Below, piece after piece: positions 15,426-23,931 of a stretch of 64,000 nucleotides of DNA. The DNA lies in NCBI GenBank assembly GCA_902788035.1, contig CADAIL010000013.1, positions 47,309 through 111,308 of the forward strand, in the 5' to 3' direction. How positions within the stretch are numbered: the stretch's first letter is position 1; every line of letters begins with the position of its first letter. Made by a program: the position numbers and the translations under genes. The notes beneath the pieces were generated by a model that was given only the letters and a program-made list of their open reading frames with translations, was not told where the DNA came from and did not search any database. The stretch is from an uncultured Lachnospiraceae bacterium. GTDB lineage: Bacteria; Bacillota; Clostridia; Lachnospirales; Lachnospiraceae.

Positions 15426-15751
15426 CTATGGTTTCTTTGGATTCTTCCTTTTCTTCTCCGGCAGTTCTTCCCACATGCTCCGAACCAACCCGCACAGGAA
15501 CTCCCAGTTATCAACGTCATCCACCAGAAGCATCTCCTTCCCCCGTCATGAGGCATTTCCAGTTCTGCATCCAGCATCAGCTTCACTGCCACCGGAACCG
15601 GCTTAACCAAAAGACTGTCATCGTATATCCCACCAAATACCCTTCCTCGATAATAAAGAATGTATTCGCCCATCATCGCCCGGCTGTTGACTTCATCCAA
15701 ATCTGATAATTGCTCCAGAACAAAGTCCAGATACTCTTTTGTTGATGCCAT
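15426..15751 (-). pseudogene. TfoX N-terminal domain protein, frameshifted
   Basis: The first 68 codons read MASTKEYLDFVLEQL...RAMMGEYILYYRGRVFGGIYDDSLLVKP, a TfoX_N domain. After 'MPHDGG' the family sequence continues in another frame (KEMLLVDDVDNWEFLCGLV, then a Lys-rich tail ending KNPKKP and TAG at 15426-15428). Restoring one base in the run of five C at 15540-15544 rejoins the two parts. It is either a one-base deletion or a homopolymer read error. Role unknown; TfoX in proteobacteria controls competence, but short TfoX_N proteins in Clostridia are uncharacterised. Confidence 0.75.
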
Positions 15752-15761
15752 ACTCTCCCTC

Positions 15762-16508
15762 CTATCCGTTTACAAGCTTCAGGAACTTTTTATCGTTCAT
15801 CTGCTCATTCGTAATATATTTCCCGTCATGAAACAGCGCATAATTTGTAATCGGAGTCGGCGCATTCTGTGCTTCCTCCCTACTTTCAATATGAATTGCA
15901 TGGAAGGATATGTCATTCTCTTTAGCGGTCTGTTCCAAAACCGGAACATACTTTGCATTGAACGGGCACTGACTGGTATAGTACAGAACATAGCCTTTTT
16001 CTTCTACGTGTGGATGCTTTGCACATTCCTTGAACCCAGGCTTGTCTGCTTCCTTTCCAAAAGGCATATACCACAACTGGATTCCATTATCCGCTTCATC
16101 ACACATAGTAAAACCTTTATATTTCAGGAACTTTGGATCAGCAAGGAAAGGCCTCTTCTTTGCCGCCGCCAGTATGCACAGCCCTTTCTTCCCCTTTTCT
16201 TTACTATCTTCGGTACAGGCATCCAGTAGATCCGTAGAGTATCCATGTCCCTTGAAGGAGCCGGACACCCACAGGCAGTCAATATACATATATCCATCGG
16301 CATTGATCGGAACCCAGGCATTCTCAGCCGGAATATACTCAATAAAGCACTTTCCTCGCTCCACGCTCTTGAGAAAAACAAGTCCTTAATCAAATCTGTC
16401 TGCCAGCCACGCCTTCTTCGATGAAACCTGAACATCCTTATTATTGGAAATGGCACAGCAGATGTGTTCCTTTTCCAGATTATCCTTTGTAACTCTGATG
16501 TACTCTAT
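15762..16508 (-). pseudogene. GNAT acetyltransferase with YoaP domain, interrupted
   Basis: The downstream part (15762-16364, 200 codons) has the GNAT core 'IDCLWVSGSFKGHGYSTDLLDACTEDSKEKGKKG' and a C-terminal YoaP-type domain with 'YTSQCPFNAKYVPVLEQTA'. Upstream in the same frame lie 40 family-like codons ('VTKDNLEKEHICCAISN', 'VSSKKAWLADRFD') and then TAA at 16386-16388 where the next residues GLVFLKSVERGK follow, so one GAA-to-TAA-like change splits it. The 5' end shows AGGGGG but only an ATA where the start should be. Both faults point to a dead gene. Confidence 0.75.
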
Positions 16509-16525
16509 ATGTTGAGTCCCCCTCT

Positions 16526-16924
16526 TTATAGATCAAATATACTCATCTGCGGATATTTCTCCGGCAGTTCACTCATAAACCTGAAACAATCCTCCGGACT
16601 TGACAGAACCCCGTTTGCTTTACAGATCCTTTGAAATATCTCAGTCAGTTTCCTGGCTTTGGAGCTTGGTAGTTCATACGCGTTTCCATATCGTTTGATA
16701 TAGCGTTCCTTCATCCCCGGAAAATGCTTGTCAAGCGCAGCATAATAGTATTCCCGGTCGCCTTCCCTGAGCGTTAGTCTCATACCAAAATCTATGATGC
16801 CTTTTACGCCGACCAGAACGCATTCATTGAGGATAGCTGTAATATTTTCTTCTGTATCATTGATAAATGGCAGAATCGGAGTCAACCAAACCACAGTGGG
16901 AATTCCCCTTTTCTGCATTGCCAA
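16526..16924 (-). pseudogene. C-terminal fragment of an SPL-family radical SAM protein
   Basis: About 130 codons matching the last part of spore-photoproduct-lyase-like radical SAM proteins: 'GIPTVVWLTPILPFINDTEENI', 'GVKGIIDFGMRLTLREGDREYYY', 'FPGMKERYIKRYGNAYEL'. The N-terminal half with the CxxxCxxC iron-sulfur site is absent, and homology stops at about 16920, where GC-rich non-coding DNA begins. Truncated, not functional. Confidence 0.8.
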
Positions 16925-17150
16925 TTTTCCTAAACATGGTTTTTCCCTGCCTTACAAATTCCCGGAAAATCGAAAAGCGTGTCGGCAGGTAATACCCAGT
17001 ACTAAGTGACGGTTCCCATCACTTAACTGGGCGGGACCTTGCCCTCGACCCACGCAGGATCGTTCCACCCTGCACCCGGACAATGGGGATGCTTCCCCTT
17101 GACCCCTGCCGATCACCTGCACATCAGTTCCGCATCCAAGAGAAAAATCC
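16925..17150. other. GC-rich non-coding relic of an integrative element
   Basis: No gene. Stems CCCAGT-AAGTGA/TCACTT-ACTGGG (16995-17031), CAGGGTGGAACGATCCTG and GGGGAAGCATCCCC (minus strand) lie in a row. Sequence of this style is common between genes of Lachnospiraceae conjugative elements. It abuts the truncated radical SAM gene, so it probably marks an old insertion edge. 17150-17280 shows nothing. Confidence 0.4.
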
Positions 17151-17282
17151 TCTCACTTATCCCAATCTCAACAGCCCTCAATGCAAGTAACTGAAGAAAA
17201 ATAAATTCCAGTAAAAAAGATTTCTTCTCCCATAAATCCCAGAAAAAATGACCGGAAGGGAACCATCCCGGAAAAAAGCGCA

Positions 17283-17315
17283 AAAAAAGAGACCAACTTT
17301 TTACGGTTGATCTCT
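17283..17315 (-). terminator. Second terminator after the DUF4179 gene
   Basis: Minus strand GAGATCAACC / GTTGGTCTC stem with a TAAAAA-type loop, followed by seven T. Confidence 0.65.
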
Positions 17316-17349
17316 CTCCATTACAGAAGTCAGAACTGCCCTTGTATCA

Positions 17350-17386
17350 TAAAAGCGACAACAGACAAATTTCTGCTGTCGCTTTA
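17350..17386 (-). terminator. Terminator after the DUF4179 gene
   Basis: Minus strand AAAGCGACAGCAG and CTGTTGTCGCTTTT pair around AAATTTGT. It lies 45 bases beyond the stop codon. Confidence 0.7.
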
Positions 17387-17430
17387 TTATGCGCGATTTA
17401 TTATACCAAATATGATTACGATTACTTATT

Positions 17431-18678
17431 TTAATTTAATGGCACTTCTAACAAATTGGCCTCTGTATTATTTCCCGAATCCGACTGGTAAATCAGAAGA
17501 AATGCTACCTGATCAGGATCAATGACCTTTCGGAAATTAGACTGTCCGTAAGCATCTGTCAGAGACTCGTCTGTATAGCCAAGAATATTTCCGCCATCCA
17601 GATAGCCCAATCTTGTGCCATCCTTCAGGACAACCCCAACAAAATCAGGAATCCCAAGGACATCGCCATTTATTTCGTGTGAGTTCTCCGAAGTATAGTC
17701 CAGCCTAATGGAGATCGGGGAGATATTGACATCCTTCAACACAAAATCTGTTCCCTCAATCTGCTTTCCGACATCGATCGTTTTTCCGGAACTTACAGAC
17801 GGAAGTTGAATCGTAAAATTCCATTTGCCTTCGCCTTCTTTATCGTCTTCAAAAGCTGCTTTCGATACAGTCCCCAGGTTCTTAAAATCCACATGGATCT
17901 TCTGTCCTAACAAACTCATGTCCTGCCGAGAATCCCATGCAGTCAGAACAAACTCAAGGTTACCTTCATCATCCTTGTAGTATTGTATCAGGTTTCCGTT
18001 TTCATCTGTCTTAAGTGATGTCCCGTCCTCGTAAGTTCCAGTTCCAAGTGCATCTGCCAGATCCGGCAAAATTCCATCATAAAAACCGCCAGTCCAGTTA
18101 ATAGATGAATTCTGATGCATTTTCCCGTCATCCATCAGTTCCTTCTCATCTGCTTCAGAATCGAGATATACGTCTATATTGTCAAATGATGGTTCTTTTC
18201 CATCTTCGATATCATATCCCTGAACCTTAAACGAAATATGCATAACTCTGTCATCGATAATCACTGTATTTGGTAACACGGTTATATCATTATCTGTTAC
18301 CGCAAGGCCTGAAAGATTGTTCTGCTGCTCTTCAGAAATATTATCATCAGTAACAGCGACTCCCTGATCAATCAGGCTCTGCTGTTCCTGTGGTGTAGCC
18401 TGGATGGTTCCCTGCATTCCCCTGCTCCAGAGATGAAACCCTGCTGCGGCAGCTGTGATACCAGCACAGGCGATAGCAACTACGCATGCCGCTGCCGCTG
18501 TCTGCGATTTAAAGAAATGCAGATATCTGCGGCCCGTTCCTTTTTCATGATCCTTATGCTGAAGTTCAATCATTTCTATCTTCTCCTCTCTGATCACCTG
18601 GAAGACTTCATCAGCTTTTGCCCGGACAATTTCAGGCACTTCTATTCTTCCCTCGAACACATCCTGATGTTTTTTCAT
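17431..18678 (-). CDS. DUF4179 membrane protein, probable anti-sigma factor
   Basis: 415 residues. N-terminal 55 residues cytoplasmic and charged, one membrane helix at about 58-85 ('TAAAACVVAIACAGITAAAAGFHLW'), then an extracytoplasmic DUF4179-type region. This layout, and its place 16 bases after an ECF sigma factor gene, fit a membrane-bound anti-sigma factor that releases the sigma factor upon an envelope signal. No zinc anti-sigma motif is visible, so function rests on context. AGGGGG eight bases before the ATG at 18678 sets the start. Confidence 0.75.
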   Translation of the reverse strand: MKKHQDVFEGRIEVPEIVRAKADEVFQVIREEKIEMIELQHKDHEKGTGRRYLHFFKSQTAAAACVVAIACAGITAAAAGFHLWSRGMQGTIQATPQEQQSLIDQGVAVTDDNISEEQQNNLSGLAVTDNDITVLPNTVIIDDRVMHISFKVQGYDIEDGKEPSFDNIDVYLDSEADEKELMDDGKMHQNSSINWTGGFYDGILPDLADALGTGTYEDGTSLKTDENGNLIQYYKDDEGNLEFVLTAWDSRQDMSLLGQKIHVDFKNLGTVSKAAFEDDKEGEGKWNFTIQLPSVSSGKTIDVGKQIEGTDFVLKDVNISPISIRLDYTSENSHEINGDVLGIPDFVGVVLKDGTRLGYLDGGNILGYTDESLTDAYGQSNFRKVIDPDQVAFLLIYQSDSGNNTEANLLEVPLN

Positions 18679-18694
18679 TGTCGGCACCCCCTAA

Positions 18695-19195
18695 CTAATC
18701 CTGGTAGTATCTTTTCATCTGTTCCCGTCCTCTTGCCAGACGCGTTCTCACCGTGCTGTCTGGAAGCTCCAGCATCTGCGCAATTTCAGAAGTCCTGTAC
18801 CCCTGGCCATAAAACAATTCCAGTATGATACGGTATTTTTCGTCAATTCCTGACAACGCATCTTTCCACTCAAGAGTACATTCATCCTCTGCTGCAGGTT
18901 CTTCCCATTCCTCCAATGATATTTGAGTGGCTCGCTTTCTTCTTAAATCAAAACATCGATTCATCAGAATGCGTGTATACCATGTCCGAAAGAATTCCGG
19001 CTTTTTCAGGGTTCCCATTTTCTCCCATAAAACGAGAAGCGTGTCCTGAATAGCGTCAGCTGCGTCTGCATCATTTGACAGGATTGCGTACGCTGTGCGG
19101 TACATTTCTTCCATCTGAAGCTGCATCAGTTCCGTAAAAGCGTCCGGATCCCGCTTGATGGCCTTCTGTAATAACTTTCTTGTTGACTTGTCCAT
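18695..19195 (-). CDS. ECF sigma factor
   Basis: 166 residues. Region 2 ('ILSNDADAADAIQDTLLVLWEKMGTL', 'WYTRILMNRCFDLRRKR') and region 4 ('RIILELFYGQGYRTSEIAQMLELPDSTVRTRLARGREQMKR') are complete and nothing else is present, as in group 4 sigma factors. Start at 19195 with GGGAG eight bases upstream. Operon with the DUF4179 gene; a promoter of the type read by SigV/SigM enzymes lies in front of it, so it is probably autoregulated. Confidence 0.9.
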   Translation of the reverse strand: MDKSTRKLLQKAIKRDPDAFTELMQLQMEEMYRTAYAILSNDADAADAIQDTLLVLWEKMGTLKKPEFFRTWYTRILMNRCFDLRRKRATQISLEEWEEPAAEDECTLEWKDALSGIDEKYRIILELFYGQGYRTSEIAQMLELPDSTVRTRLARGREQMKRYYQD

Positions 19196-19258
19196 TTTGC
19201 TTACTCCCACGCGTTGAAGCTTGTTAAGAAAAAGTATCTGTCTTTTTCCTTACACCTA

Positions 19259-19288
19259 TTAGACGGATCAGTCGCATGAAATGTCTCA
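19259..19288 (-). promoter_or_regulatory. Predicted ECF (SigV/SigM-like) promoter
   Basis: Minus strand TGAGAC (19283-19288), 17 bases, CGTCTAA (19259-19265). The Bacillus consensus is TGAAAC, 16-17 bases, CGTC. It lies about 65 bases before the sigma factor start. Confidence 0.6.
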
Positions 19289-19399
19289 TTCACCAAAAAG
19301 AAAATCAAAATTTTCATGTCCCCTATTACAACAGCAATTCTTTGAAAACATTGCTGGTTTCTCCTCTACATGTCGTACTACAATGATGAGCCGTAATTT

Positions 19400-19450
19400 C
19401 CAAACAATGAAAAGCAGCTAACAGAAACGCGGATTTCTATCAGCTGCAGA
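19400..19450 (-). terminator. Hairpin after rlmD
   Basis: AGCAGCT ... AGAAA / TTTCT ... AGCTGC form a two-part stem. It starts about 25 bases beyond the rlmD stop. No strong T run, so termination strength is uncertain. The rest of 19289-19475 is empty. Confidence 0.4.
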
Positions 19451-19475
19451 AGATATTACTATGTTAATTCATCGT

Positions 19476-21158
19476 TCAATCAATCATCTGGAAATATTTG
19501 AATGCCTCCCTGATAGCTTCTTCCTTCTCCTTTGGTGTTTCCGGTGACCAGCTGTCCTCACTCTTTGGCAGATTATAATTCTTCCGTTCAATGATCCCGC
19601 ATTTCCGCTTCGTTTTCGCGATATTCAGATGGCTTACATGAAACCCATACTTTTCCTGCACCCATTCCTGAATCTCCTGATAGGTTGCCTTACTCTCAGC
19701 TGCCGTCAGATCCATCTCCTCCATGTCCAGTGTAATACTGACATGATGTTTTGCTCCGGAAAGTTTGGACAATAAGCAGACTGTCTCGACGTGGCAGCTC
19801 TGCGGAAACATATCGCACGCGCACACCCTCTCAAGTTCATACATGCCTTCACACAGGATCTTAAGATCCCTGGCCAGCGTCGCGCTGTCACAGCTCACAT
19901 ACACAATCCGGTCCGGCGCAAGCTCACGGATCACACGAAGGAGGGACGGCTCGCAGCCCTTTCTCGGCGGATCGAGCACAATCACATCCGGTCTCACCAG
20001 CGGATTCTCCTCATCGAAATACCCACGTTCTGCCACGTCCTCAGCTGCCGCCGCAAAAAACTTCATGTTCGTGACCCCGTTTCTCTGCGCATTGGCCTTG
20101 GCGTCTTCTATAGCCTCAGGCACGATCTCAACGCCGTAGACCTCATGGGCTTTCGACGAAAGGAAATGCGAAATAGTCCCGATCCCGCAGAAAAGGTCGA
20201 AGACAGTCTCCTCCCCTGTGAGCGCCGCATACTCAACCGCCTTCCCATAGAGCTTCACCGTCTGCGCAGGGTTGACCTGATAAAACGAGAGCGGCGAAAT
20301 GCGGAAGGAGTAATCAAGAAGCGTATCCATAATCCATGGCTCACCATAAAGAGAAATGACCTCCTGCCCGAGGATGACATTAGTCCGCTTTGTGTTGACA
20401 TTGAGGCAGATGCTGGTGACTCCGAAAATCTCCTTAAGGCGGCTTACCAGCACGTCAGACTTGGGCAGCTTCCTTCCGTTTATGACAAGACAGATGAGGA
20501 CCTGACCGCTTGAGAAGCCCTCTCTTACGAGCAGGTGCCTAAGGAGTCCGGTTCCTGTCCCCTCATCATAGGCGGAGATTTTGTATTCTTCTGCAAATGC
20601 CAGCACCGTCCGCAGAATCTCCTCATTCTTTTCCGGAGACAGAGCGCAGTCTCTTATATCTATAATGCTGTGAGTTCTGCCCGCATAGTAGCCGGCAACC
20701 AGCTTTCCCTCTTTATTTTTTCCGATGGGGTACTGGGCCTTATTCCTGTATCTCCACGGATCCTCCATGCCCATGATCGGCTCCATAGGGATGTCGCGAA
20801 AACCTCCGATTCTCTCGAGATTCCTTCGAACAACGCCCTCCTTGAACTCGAGCTGCTTTGCATAGTTCATCGCCTGCAAGCGGCATCCGCCGCACTGCCT
20901 TGCGACGGCGCAGCGGGGCTCCACCCGGGCCGGAGAGGGCGTTAGGATTTGCTCGAGCCTTGCGTAGGCAAAGCTTTTCTTCGGTCTTGTGATCTTTGCC
21001 AGGACCGTATCACCGATCACGGCATCCTTGACGAACAGAGTATAGCCGTCCGCATGACCTATACCGTCGCCTTCATTGGTCATATCGACAATATCCGTCC
21101 GGACAATGTCGTTCTTGTTGAACATGTATGTAGCTTCTGCCTTCTTTTTCTTTGCCAT
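19476..21158 (-). CDS. rlmD: 23S rRNA (uracil-C5) methyltransferase, RlmD/RumA type
   Basis: 560 residues. N-terminal TRAM domain, then four Cys for a 4Fe-4S cluster ('CAVARQCGGCRLQAM' and upstream Cys), SAM motif 'VFDLFCGIGTISHFL', 'DVIVLDPPRKGCEPSLL' and catalytic 'RIVYVSCDSATLARDL'. It methylates U1939 or U747 of 23S rRNA. After the family end 'CHVETVCLLSK' a 90-residue extension follows ('EMDLTAAESKATYQEIQEWVQEK'), common in Clostridia. The HVETV..LL codons resemble the 3' end of the large serine recombinase at 6737, so this gene family is a plausible insertion target. Start by AGGAAAG before the ATG. Confidence 0.9.
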   Translation of the reverse strand: MAKKKKAEATYMFNKNDIVRTDIVDMTNEGDGIGHADGYTLFVKDAVIGDTVLAKITRPKKSFAYARLEQILTPSPARVEPRCAVARQCGGCRLQAMNYAKQLEFKEGVVRRNLERIGGFRDIPMEPIMGMEDPWRYRNKAQYPIGKNKEGKLVAGYYAGRTHSIIDIRDCALSPEKNEEILRTVLAFAEEYKISAYDEGTGTGLLRHLLVREGFSSGQVLICLVINGRKLPKSDVLVSRLKEIFGVTSICLNVNTKRTNVILGQEVISLYGEPWIMDTLLDYSFRISPLSFYQVNPAQTVKLYGKAVEYAALTGEETVFDLFCGIGTISHFLSSKAHEVYGVEIVPEAIEDAKANAQRNGVTNMKFFAAAAEDVAERGYFDEENPLVRPDVIVLDPPRKGCEPSLLRVIRELAPDRIVYVSCDSATLARDLKILCEGMYELERVCACDMFPQSCHVETVCLLSKLSGAKHHVSITLDMEEMDLTAAESKATYQEIQEWVQEKYGFHVSHLNIAKTKRKCGIIERKNYNLPKSEDSWSPETPKEKEEAIREAFKYFQMID

Positions 21159-21171
21159 ATCTTTCCTCTGC

Positions 21172-21221
21172 AAAAACACGGGTCCGGCACTTGTACGCAA
21201 ACGCGCGAGACCGGACCCGTG
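21172..21221 (-). terminator. Terminator between yhaM and rlmD
   Basis: Minus strand CACGGGTCCGG and CCGGACCCGTG form a perfect 11-base stem, followed by five T. It ends the yhaM transcript or attenuates read-through into rlmD. Confidence 0.85.
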
Positions 21222-21233
21222 ACCTTCTTCAAA

Positions 21234-22178
21234 TTATTTTCCTGTTCTTCTCAGGTTGGTGTCAAAGAACCTGTTCCATCCGAGCCACGTCTCCTCAGCG
21301 GGACCCGACTCGAGCACCTCCGACATCGTCTCGAGCTTGGCATCCGTATTGTCTGCCAGGTTGAGGGCCATAGCCTCAATGATAGCGGGCTTCTTCGGTG
21401 AGCCGTACTCGTACTCGCCATGGTGAGCGAGTATACAGTGCTTGACCATCATCTCGAGCTCTGCCGGGAAGCCTTCTATGCGGGAGGCGTGGTCATGCAC
21501 CATCTCCGCCCCGATCATGATATGGCCGAGTAGCTGGCCGTCATCCGTGTACTCATTAAACGGGAAATCAGAAAGCTCCTGCACTTTGCCTATGTCATGG
21601 AGCATGGCGGCTGTGAGCAGCAGATCCCTGTTGATGGCCGCATAGCTGCGAGCCAGGAAGTCACACATTTTTGTCACCTGCAGAGTGTGCTCAAGAAGAC
21701 CGCCCACGAAGCTGTGGTGGACAGTCTTGGCTGCGGAGTGACCGGCAAAAGCTGTCACGAACTCTTTATCATCGGCAAAGAAGCTGAGAAGGAGCTGCTT
21801 CAGGTATGTATTCTCTATAGACCGGATATAGTTCATGAGCTCGCTGTACATTACCTTTCGGTTCTTCTTAGTGACCGGAAGGTAATCCGCCGGGATATAC
21901 TCGCCCGGGTCGGCTTTTCTCACCTGCTTGAGTGATGCCTGCAGCTGTCCGTTGAAGTTACTGACGCTGCCGGCTACATAAATATAATCGAGAGCTTCGA
22001 ACTCACCGATGGCGCCGGAATTCGGGTCCCAGATTTTACAGTCGAGCTGACCGGTCTTGTCCTGCAGTATGACGTTCTCATAATTCCTGCCGTTTTTTGT
22101 CACAGCTGACTGTTTGTGCTTGCAGAGGTAAATATCCTGTATGCGTGACCCTTCTTTGAGCTCACTGATATAACGCAT
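21234..22178 (-). CDS. yhaM: 3'-5' exoribonuclease YhaM family
   Basis: 314 residues. N-terminal OB fold ('ENVILQDKTGQLDCKIWDP', 'YIYVAGSVSNFNGQLQASL') and an HD phosphohydrolase domain with 'VHHSFVGGLLEHTLQV', 'AAMLHDIGK' and 'HHGEYEYGSP'. Typical of YhaM/CbfB enzymes, which trim RNA and single-stranded DNA from the 3' end. Start at 22178 with GGAG six bases upstream; a TTG four codons earlier overlaps that site. Confidence 0.9.
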   Translation of the reverse strand: MRYISELKEGSRIQDIYLCKHKQSAVTKNGRNYENVILQDKTGQLDCKIWDPNSGAIGEFEALDYIYVAGSVSNFNGQLQASLKQVRKADPGEYIPADYLPVTKKNRKVMYSELMNYIRSIENTYLKQLLLSFFADDKEFVTAFAGHSAAKTVHHSFVGGLLEHTLQVTKMCDFLARSYAAINRDLLLTAAMLHDIGKVQELSDFPFNEYTDDGQLLGHIMIGAEMVHDHASRIEGFPAELEMMVKHCILAHHGEYEYGSPKKPAIIEAMALNLADNTDAKLETMSEVLESGPAEETWLGWNRFFDTNLRRTGK

Positions 22179-22203
22179 GAAAGTCTCCAATCTATTTTTT
22201 CAA

Positions 22204-22398
22204 CAGTTCAGACGGGCTGTTCTCAAGTTGCGTTTCCGGCAGCAAAGCATCTATCTTCGTAAGAAAAACATTGCATATCCGACTGAGAGATCAGTAAATG
22301 CGACTGCATTTACTAAGCTCGCAGGGTAGGATATGCGTTTTTCGATGAAGATGATGTTTGCGCCGGTTTAGGAACTCAGTTGCAGCCCGTCTGAACTG
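22204..22398 (-). repeat. Long palindromic repeat, copy R1
   Basis: 195 bases that fold on themselves almost completely. Outer arms CAGTTCAGACGGGCTG (22204-22219) and 22383-22398 pair perfectly over 16 bases. Inner arms pair around ATCTTCG..GAAAAAC and GCATATCC/GGATATGC; the tip is AGTAAATGC-GACT-GCATTTACT. Lies 52 bases after the stop of the HtrA-like gene, which reads into it. Confidence 0.9.
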
Positions 22399-22450
22399 CC
22401 TATTTTTTACTTCCCACTTAGTATAGCAAGTCGAAAGGAAAATTCAAGTC

Positions 22451-23767
22451 TCACTCTCGTGTTCCGACCGTCATCGGCAGGGTGACCTCCACATATTCCC
22501 CCGCGCCGAATCTCTGCACGGTCATGACGATTGCGTCTCCCGGCTGTTTTGTGACCAGGCGCTGACCAAGTACCGCGAGTGATGTGACATTCGTGTCATC
22601 GATAGCCGTGATGACATCTCCCGGCTGGATTCCTGCCTGCTGGGCGGGTGAATCATCAAATGCCTTTACGACGTACACGCCGGTCGGCACTCCGGTAACT
22701 TCCGTCATGACGGCCGAGACATCCTGCCCTCTGATTCCAAGATAGCAGAGCTCCTCATTGTTGGAGAGTCTCTCCAGAAGATTCTTGATTGGGGAGATCG
22801 GAATGACCGAGATGCAGTCTGATCCCTTCTGGACATATTTCTGGGCTATAATTCCCAGGACCTGGCCTTTCATGTTGATAAGCACTCCGCTGCCGGTCTC
22901 AGTTCCCGGTATGTCCGTATCAATCATAGTATACGCGCCATCAGTCACGACCACTTTTCGCGACATGGCCGCGACACGCCCGACTTCAAATGCACGCTCT
23001 GTGCCGCAGGGAGATCCCACAGCGATAACCGTCGTGCCTGTCGTGGTCCCGTACGAGGTCCCCAGCTGTGCTATGCTGACTGCATGGAGAACATTGTCAG
23101 GGACAGCCTGCAGGGATACCTGCACAATGCAGAGTCCGGTCACCGGGTCACGGCTGACAAAGCTTCCCTCTACCGCCGTGTTGTTTACAAATGTGACCAT
23201 GATTGTCGCAGCCTCAAATGCCGCGTCCTGTTCTGTCAATATGAGAAGGTTCTGACCGTTATCCGCAATAATGATGCCGCTCCTTGATGTGACGGCCTCA
23301 TCGATACCGTCAGCGTACGCTTCCGCCCCCTCATAGCCGGACACAGTGACCATGGAAGTCCTCACCTCATCGGCGACCGCCTTGACCGCACGGTTAAAGC
23401 GCTCGAGGTCTTCTACCGCAAGTTCGGTCTTCTCTTCCTCCGTGAGTGCCTCCTCGGGAGGACGCTCCTCCCCGGAAGCATCTGACTCGGCCATATCTGA
23501 TTCCGCGGTGTCCTGTGACATGTCTTCATAGTACTCTTCGTCATCGGGGATCGTCACGGCGCTGACGGACTGACGCATACGCATATTAAAAACAGCCGAG
23601 CATGTAAGACCGGCTATAAGACCGAATACCAGAGCCGAAACAACCAGTTTTAGCACATATATGCGCCTCTTTTTCGGATCGACCGGCACATCTTTTACTG
23701 TCTCTTTTATAAAAGAATACTCTTCGTCAGGATTATCGTTGTCTTTTCTTTTTAAGTTCTCTTCCAT
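22451..23767 (-). CDS. HtrA-like membrane protein with degenerate protease domain and PDZ
   Basis: 438 residues from the ATG at 23767 (start uncertain, weak ribosome site). Charged cytoplasmic N-terminus, membrane helix at about 50-70 ('LKLVVSALVFGLIAGLTCSAVF'), acidic linker, trypsin-like fold, C-terminal PDZ ('GVYVVKAFDDSPAQQAGIQPGDVITAIDDTNV'). The catalytic triad of the HtrA family is missing: the LTNAHV position reads LTEQDA, the TDLAV Asp region reads TGLCIV, and the GNSGGPL serine loop reads TETGSGVLI. So it keeps the fold but should not cleave; it may sense or scaffold at the membrane. Followed by palindromic repeat R1. Confidence 0.8.
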   Translation of the reverse strand: MEENLKRKDNDNPDEEYSFIKETVKDVPVDPKKRRIYVLKLVVSALVFGLIAGLTCSAVFNMRMRQSVSAVTIPDDEEYYEDMSQDTAESDMAESDASGEERPPEEALTEEEKTELAVEDLERFNRAVKAVADEVRTSMVTVSGYEGAEAYADGIDEAVTSRSGIIIADNGQNLLILTEQDAAFEAATIMVTFVNNTAVEGSFVSRDPVTGLCIVQVSLQAVPDNVLHAVSIAQLGTSYGTTTGTTVIAVGSPCGTERAFEVGRVAAMSRKVVVTDGAYTMIDTDIPGTETGSGVLINMKGQVLGIIAQKYVQKGSDCISVIPISPIKNLLERLSNNEELCYLGIRGQDVSAVMTEVTGVPTGVYVVKAFDDSPAQQAGIQPGDVITAIDDTNVTSLAVLGQRLVTKQPGDAIVMTVQRFGAGEYVEVTLPMTVGTRE

Positions 23768-23919
23768 TTTTTCGAACACGCGGATTCTCGGATCCTTCTT
23801 GCAAAAAGGCAGACTCTGAACGTATACCAAACTTAAGTGTATCATTTGAATATGAACAATTTATGAATGGGATGTAAAGGTAGACAAAGGAAAGTCTTTT
23901 ATACGACGCAACTTTAGGG

Positions 23920-23931
23920 TACAATAATCAT
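23920..23931 (+). promoter_or_regulatory. -10 box that would give a leaderless mutS2 mRNA
   Basis: TACAAT at 23920-23925 lies only six bases before the ATG of mutS2, and no AGGAGG-like site precedes that ATG. If this box is used, the transcript starts at or next to the ATG. No good -35 box is seen, so support is limited. Confidence 0.3.

Noticed and set aside
22451..23767. Active HtrA protease
   Set aside because: His, Asp and Ser of the triad are all replaced at the aligned positions.
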